A DNA stretch of 64,000 nucleotides, taken from Eucommia ulmoides (lineage: Eukaryota > Streptophyta > Magnoliopsida > Garryales > Eucommiaceae). The DNA lies in NCBI GenBank assembly GCA_016647705.1, contig CM028338.1:9795240-9859239 (forward strand), written 5' to 3'. This document shows, piece after piece, positions 58,997 to 64,000 of this stretch; the stretch's first letter is position 1; each line of letters opens with the position of its first letter. A model generated the notes under the pieces. It made no database searches. It worked only from the letters and a program-made list of their open reading frames with translations, and had not been told where the DNA came from. The translations under genes were made by a program, and so were the position numbers.

Positions 58997-59716
58997 GTAT
59001 GAGACTAAAATACAAGTTGCAATTGGGGATGAATTTTTTTTTTAAAATTAGGGTGAAGCACACCAATTTAAATTAAAAGATTCATATATGTGTGTGTGGG
59101 TAGGGGGTCGCGTTTTTCACCATTTGCAACTTTTTTATTGAAAATAAGTGAATTTGGAAAAATCCCCAAACCCATATAAGCCGGAAGTACTAATCGGCTA
59201 TTCCCAAGTATATATATACACGTTGTCCAATTATTTTATGTTTTTTTCAAAAGTGAAAGTCTCTGATGGTTCCTCTGGCTTTCCACAATCCCTTTACTCT
59301 TACCAATCCGATAAAACTTTTCTCTTTTCGTTATCTAAGAAATGCAAAAAAGAAAAAAAGGTATAATAAAAAAACAATTGAGCAAGGTGGCCCTTGTGTA
59401 ATGTTTCTTTTCCAAAAAATGTTGGAGCATAAATAGAAATTTGGTAACAATTTTATCTTGTTTTCATAAAATGCAAGAGCAATACAATTGTTCTTTTCGT
59501 ATTTATGTTTTTGTTTCCATTTTTTTTTTATAAAACAGAATTTTGGAGATAAAAAAAATAAGAAAAAAATTGGCAACGCTTTTAAAAATATACCTTTTTA
59601 CTTTCAAAAAATATTTAATTTTAAAAATAGTATTTGTTCATACTTAAAAAAATATTAAAAATTTAAAAATAAAAAACACAATAGTTATTTTTTTTTTCCC
59701 TTCAATTTGTATATTA
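58214..59716. other. ARF upstream region
   Basis: Contains the 5' untranslated region and promoter of the ARF gene. A TGTCTC hexamer (58442-58447) is present. AT-rich, with ATTACACGTA-like words (58670-58910) and a long T run (about 58947-58993). No coding region is seen. Confidence 0.6.
58442..58447 (+). promoter_or_regulatory. Candidate auxin response element
   Basis: TGTCTC, the classical AuxRE hexamer, lies 229 bp upstream of the ARF start codon. One hexamer is easily present by chance, so this is only a candidate for autoregulation. Confidence 0.25.
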
Positions 59717-59717
59717 T

Positions 59718-60433
59718 AAGAGCATCTCCACATCTTGGCCAAAATTGGTGTGTTATTTCCCTAATATGGCACACCAATAGTGGTATGACACATCTTAATT
59801 TGGGTAAGTACTCCAACAGTTATGGTAAAAATGGTGTTTCATTTTTTTAAATGTATTTTTGTATCAAGCAATTTTAGATTTTAATTTAACCGTCAAATAT
59901 TATTTTTTGGTTTCAAACTAAAGTGCCAAAATTGAAATTTTATATTTTTTATTTAACTACCAAATATTAATTTTTGGTTTGAAATTAAAGTGCCAAAAAT
60001 TAAAATTTTAGATTTCAATTTAACCATCAAATTGTAATTTTTTGGTTCAAGCTAAAGCGCTAAAATTAAAATTTTAGATGTTGTTTTAATCGCCAAATAT
60101 TAATTTTTGATTTCAAACTAAATCGTCAAAATTAAAAAAAAATTATTTCAATTTAACCATCCAATTTCAATTTTTTGTTTCAAACTAAAGCACCAAAATT
60201 CAAATTTTAGATTTCAACTTAACCACTAAATTTAAATTTTGAAATTTTAGTTTTACCGCCTAATTATTTATAAATACACTCATTTTCTCGTATTCCCTAC
60301 CAATACAAATTTATACACTCATTTTCAGTCTCATTTTCGCACATTCCCTACCAATGTTATTTGATGTCTAACTATCCCAACATATTAGAAAATATCGTCA
60401 ATCATGAGGACAACTCCAATAATGAATTCGAGA
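59718..60433. mobile_element. Harbinger-like element fragment with tandem repeats
   Basis: Begins AAGAGCATCTCCACATCTTGG, close to the GAGCATCTCCAAC start seen in many plant PIF/Harbinger and related elements. It then has the array at 59860-60245 and a TATAAATACACTCATTTTC segment with short phrases that often precede transposon-associated genes. A copia LTR starts at 60434. The right end was not found. Confidence 0.35.
59860..60245. repeat. ~65 bp tandem repeat
   Basis: Six diverged units of ATTTTAGATTTCAATTTAACC, then CATCAAATATTAATTTTTTGG, then TTTCAAACTAAAGTGCCAAA. Confidence 0.8.
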
Positions 60434-61967
60434 TGTTAATATATGTATATGAGTTTGGCGCATTAGGTTAAAATCCTAACCCTAGAATTTTCTTAATCCC
60501 CTATAAATATCTCCATTGTATAGTTTATTATTGTACTATTTTTTTTTAATATCAATATATCACTCCATATTTCTCCTCCCAATATTCCATCCTCCAATTA
60601 TCTTAACATGGTGCCAATATTTCCTGGCCCTGGCCCTATTCTCGTTAAAGTTTTCATAACCCTAATCTTAATAAGCCTTCCGCCATGCCATTTTTCCCAA
60701 TTTTTTTCGTAAACTTTTGTTGACAGCTGCAGACTTTGCTACCGCTTCAATCTAAGATATCATTACATCATCATCTTCATCTCGACAATACGAACACAAC
60801 GCCATCAGACCCACCACCACTATATCATCCACACGCTCACACGTGCCTCTTAAAGCCTACAGTACAATCAAGCCTTACCGTCTCGGATTTTGGGCTCTAC
60901 AACAACAGCTGGTATGCAAAATTCATCAACAACCATACCATCATAACCATCTCGACGAGACGATTCCATCGCAACCAACCAAGGTCTATTCCAAAATCCT
61001 ACATACTCTCACGCACCTGAAATCTGAAGCAGCAATACCGTGCATCAGATCCACACGCCACCTGTTGTCCTCCGCTACGTTAGTTGCCACACAAACGCCA
61101 CGCCAGCGTTGACTTAAGCCACATCAGTTTTGACCCTTGCCACGTCTGCCGTTAACCGTGACACATCATCACCACGTCAGCGTTTCATTGAGATAATTTT
61201 CTCTGAACCGGTTTAAGCCTTTTTAGATTGGTTTTCTATAAAGTTGGACCAATTCCTAAGGTTTTCGGACGTTTTGATTCTATTTATGGCCTCTATTTTA
61301 TGATTTGAGACACACAAGATATATTTTCCTTTATATTTTCGTTTGATTTCTATGTCAGTTCCACTGTTTTTCGACCAGTTCCTGAAAATGTAATATCGAA
61401 TCCTGGTTAATTTAGGTATTTTAGATTCTTCTGTGGTCTCTATTTAATTAAATTCAGACCATACAATATAATTCCTTTTAAATTGTTGATTCAGTTCATC
61501 GCAGAGATTTGATCGATTCAAGTGTTCCTCAATTGGTTCTTCACGATTATAAACCGGTTCCTGGACAACTTCAACGTTCTGAATCCATTCGTGGTATCGA
61601 TTTCTCTAGATTCACATCATACAATATACTTTGTTTTATATTGTTGATCCGGTTCAACAACGATGTTTGCGGGTTACAAATCTTCGATCATTCTCAATGC
61701 CAAATAGGGTTCGGATCTTACTTCTACTACTGTTATCATTTTTATTGCAAATATAACTTCACTCTTCCACCAATTTTTCTCCAAGAATGGTACAAAATTT
61801 TTTCCTTCTCTTTCACTTAATACAGGTAACTCTTATTGGTTCTTTGATTCTGCCTGTTGTAATCATATGACGTCTGATCCCAATATCTTCTCATCCAAAT
61901 TATCCACTATGAATACCCCTAGTATTTATATCGTTGATGGTTCTCAAATGCGTGGTACTCATACCAG
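60434..61967 (+). mobile_element. Ty1/copia element, 5' part only
   Basis: The 5' LTR at 60434-60608 (175 bp, TGTTAA...TTAACA, with CCTATAAATATC as TATA box) is followed by TGGTGCCAA in the primer-site position. Near 61840-61960 the translation includes SYWFFDSACCNHMTSDP, the copia protease/integrase-leader motif (WxxDSGASxHM). It is broken and its right part is missing, cut where an Athila/Tat-like LTR sequence begins. Confidence 0.7.
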
Positions 61968-62184
61968 TTGACAATCGCGGTACTTAGCGACGATCTAATC
62001 CAATCCCTGTTACGCAGGTGATCCGGGGTGATCCCCAGCAACGACGCCAAAAACTTGACGGCAGAATATTACGTCACCACTTTCACCGCAAGTGTACGGG
62101 TCAAGTTTTATAGAGTAGTAAATGAGTAGGGTTGTCGTATTCACAGGGATTTGATTAGATCGTCGCTAAGTACCACGATTGTCA
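61968..62184. repeat. 40 bp inverted repeat around a primer-site-like sequence
   Basis: The arm TTGACAATCGCGGTACTTAG continuing through CGACGATCTAATCCAATCCC (about 61970-62008) pairs with about 62144-62184, with about three mismatches. The roughly 135 bp loop contains the primer-site-like sequence and the LTR end. Confidence 0.85.
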
Positions 62185-63294
62185 TAACCGGATTTTATTT
62201 AGGCGATTGAATTTTGGGTTTTTGTTTTAAGAATACAAACTAAACTAATACCTAAATAATTTATTCCCCTAAACGTCATCATTAGTATTATAATTACAAA
62301 AACTTGGACGCATTTCTTTCTTCACGTCTTAATTTACTCGCAAGTGCACGAGTTCAAGTTTTAATATAGTGGACCTTTCGATCGGATATCATCCTCTGGG
62401 AAATGTGTTTGATTAATTGAATGCCGTAATTTGCATAGTCTTATATAATCTCGACAGTTCAAGAAATGTTTGAGTTTGAATAATTAAAAACTATTGGGTT
62501 AATTCTAATTAAATGGATTACCTAGGGATTGATTTCATTCACTTAATACATGTTTGACTTCGATTAGTTAACAATAACAGTGTTTATCCTATTCAACAAT
62601 CTCGGTATCTTAAACTCGCTCACTACCTCTCTCGAGTATAAAATGAGTGAATATGTGACTTCACATCAAATCTGAAGTCCCCCTCAACGTCTATACGACC
62701 CTTAGTCACATGAGTCTTGACCCAACCTCATGGATTGCACACTTTCTAACGCCCTCCCGGGTCGTTAGATCGTCGTGATGTGTTTAACCCTAGTTTAAAT
62801 TCGTGGTTACCTCTCTCGAGTGTCAAATCCCGTATTATCAAAACTAACCCTAATACCTTAACAAGCATATTAAAATTGTAATAAAACAGTAAACACAATC
62901 GAATTTGGACAAACAACCGTTAAAGTAACATATATTCAATCAAACATGTATTTACATGAATTACAACAATCTCCCTAGATAATATTTATCTAGCCTACCA
63001 TGATCTTAGTCATACAAATATTAAAACAAAAAGGATTCATCATCATTTGATATGAAAAGTTAAGTTACAAAGATAGAAACAAAGGAAGAACAATCAAATC
63101 TTAAAGTGGAGTGGTCCACTGTCGCCAAAGATCGGTCCTGAAATGCTTTATCTTCTCCAAATGTTAAATCTCCTCTTTGACCTCAAGAAATGCTTAAGAT
63201 CAAGTGTCTAATGTTAGGAACGTCTTTGACAAATGGGGGAACAAGGGGCTTAAATACAAGACTTCAAAAAATCTAGAAAATAGATATTTTCTGT

Positions 63295-63475
63295 ACAGAG
63301 TGACCGCCGCGGCGGTGATTCACCGCTGTGGTAGTGAATGACCGCTGCGCGCGGTGAACCAAACCTTAAGCTCTCTGGACTTTCACTGCCGTGGTGATGA
63401 ATGACCGCTATGGTGGTAAGACTTCTACAATTCTCCCTACATCTCCACCGCCTCGGCGGTGGCCTAACCACCACG
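63295..63475. repeat. ACCGC/GCGGT palindromic minisatellite
   Basis: Repeated variants of TGACCGCCGCGGCGGTGATT, including the hairpin CCACCGCCTCGGCGGTGG, occur in an AT-rich LTR-like background. Confidence 0.75.
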
Positions 63476-64000
63476 ACAGTGGGTTTGTTGTCCTGAAACC
63501 TTGTTTCTTTCATCGTTTCTTCACAATTTTGCTTGTTTATCACTCGATTACGTCCCTAAACTTGATTTACATAAAAACAAGCAAAAATGCAATAAAATAT
63601 TACTAAAACACTCGAAAACTACCAAATTCGACTTAAAAGTAGATAGGTATTTTCAACCTATCAAATACCCCCAAACTTGAAATTTTGCTAGTTCTCGAGC
63701 AAAACAGCCTAACACTAAAATAGACTAACTATACTAATTAACTAACTATTAAACTAAAAATGAATAAACATTGACAAATAAGAAGTAAACGCGTGCAAGT
63801 GCCAAGTTCAATCGAACAAACCAACTTGTTCTTCCCTCAACAGCCCCTGATAAGACCAAGCTCAGAAATAAAATACACCACGTGGTGTTCTAGAATTTCA
63901 ACACTCAATATCAATAAAAACCATTCTAGATTTATTTAAAGTGTGTGTGTGAGAACTCAAATATGTAACTATCCAAACACCGGATTGGATTATTCAATAA

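Larger units (their letters stand above)
61968..64000 (-). mobile_element. LTR edge of an Athila/Tat-type Ty3 element, running off the window
   Basis: On the minus strand the LTR end (CACTTGCGGTGAAAGTGG...) is followed near 62050 by TTGGCGTCGTTGCTGGGGAT, which resembles the TGGCGCCGTTGCCGGGGA primer site known from Athila-type elements. The rest (62060-64000) is non-coding and LTR-like, with the plant-wide phrases CGCAAGTGTACGGGTCAAG and TACCCCCAAACTTGAAATTT. A CCGCNGCGGTGG repeat cluster lies at 63295-63475. No gene is seen. Confidence 0.5.

Overview
This is nuclear DNA of a flowering plant, most likely a eudicot. It is AT-rich and packed with plant transposable elements: a Tat-lineage Ty3 element, a chromovirus, Ale-like Ty1/copia elements, TRIM, MULE and hAT elements, and an endogenous caulimovirid. 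I recognise one host protein-coding gene: an auxin response factor of the miR160-regulated ARF10/16 clade, on the minus strand. It has three exons (57188-58213, 41600-42414, 41446-41500) and a 14.8 kb first intron. No tRNA, rRNA or second host gene was found by eye.

Layout. (1) 167-2069 and 19218-about 25500 are the two halves of one badnavirus-like endogenous pararetrovirus, about 8.2 kb when counted together. It runs from a tRNA-Met-type primer site to a TATA region and includes a viroplasmin-like domain downstream of RNase H. (2) A solo LTR (2070-19217, target duplication AGATA) splits it. That LTR was in turn split by a young, nearly complete 14 kb Tat-lineage Ty3 element (4668-18719, minus strand). 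(3) 25.5-30.1 kb is non-coding, with a palindromic ATGTTACATGTAACAT array interrupted by a copia-type solo LTR (27690-29658). (4) 30379-33037 is a second solo LTR of the family in (2), inverted, with target duplication ATAAT. (5) 33257-36007 is a diverged LTR with the same architecture as the Tat LTR. (6) 36-40.9 kb is gene-free and rich in TTGTTGTACAACAA-type and about 180 bp tandem repeats. (7) 40899-41299 is a MULE-type MITE lying 147 bp past the ARF stop codon. (8) 41446-58213 is the ARF gene. Its first intron holds a copia gag scrap, a TRIM, a hAT MITE, and a three-level nest: MULE, then chromovirus, then copia. (9) 58.2-64 kb holds the ARF upstream region, a Harbinger-like fragment, a broken copia element, and an Athila/Tat-like LTR edge running off the window.

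How it fits together. The ARF gene looks intact: canonical splice sites, joined phases, and a conserved miR160 site in exon 2. This is despite many insertions in intron 1. Everything else is layered mobile DNA whose relative order can be read from target-site duplications. Two motifs recur: palindrome arrays just upstream of LTR TATA boxes, and tandem repeats in transcribed leaders or 3' untranslated regions.
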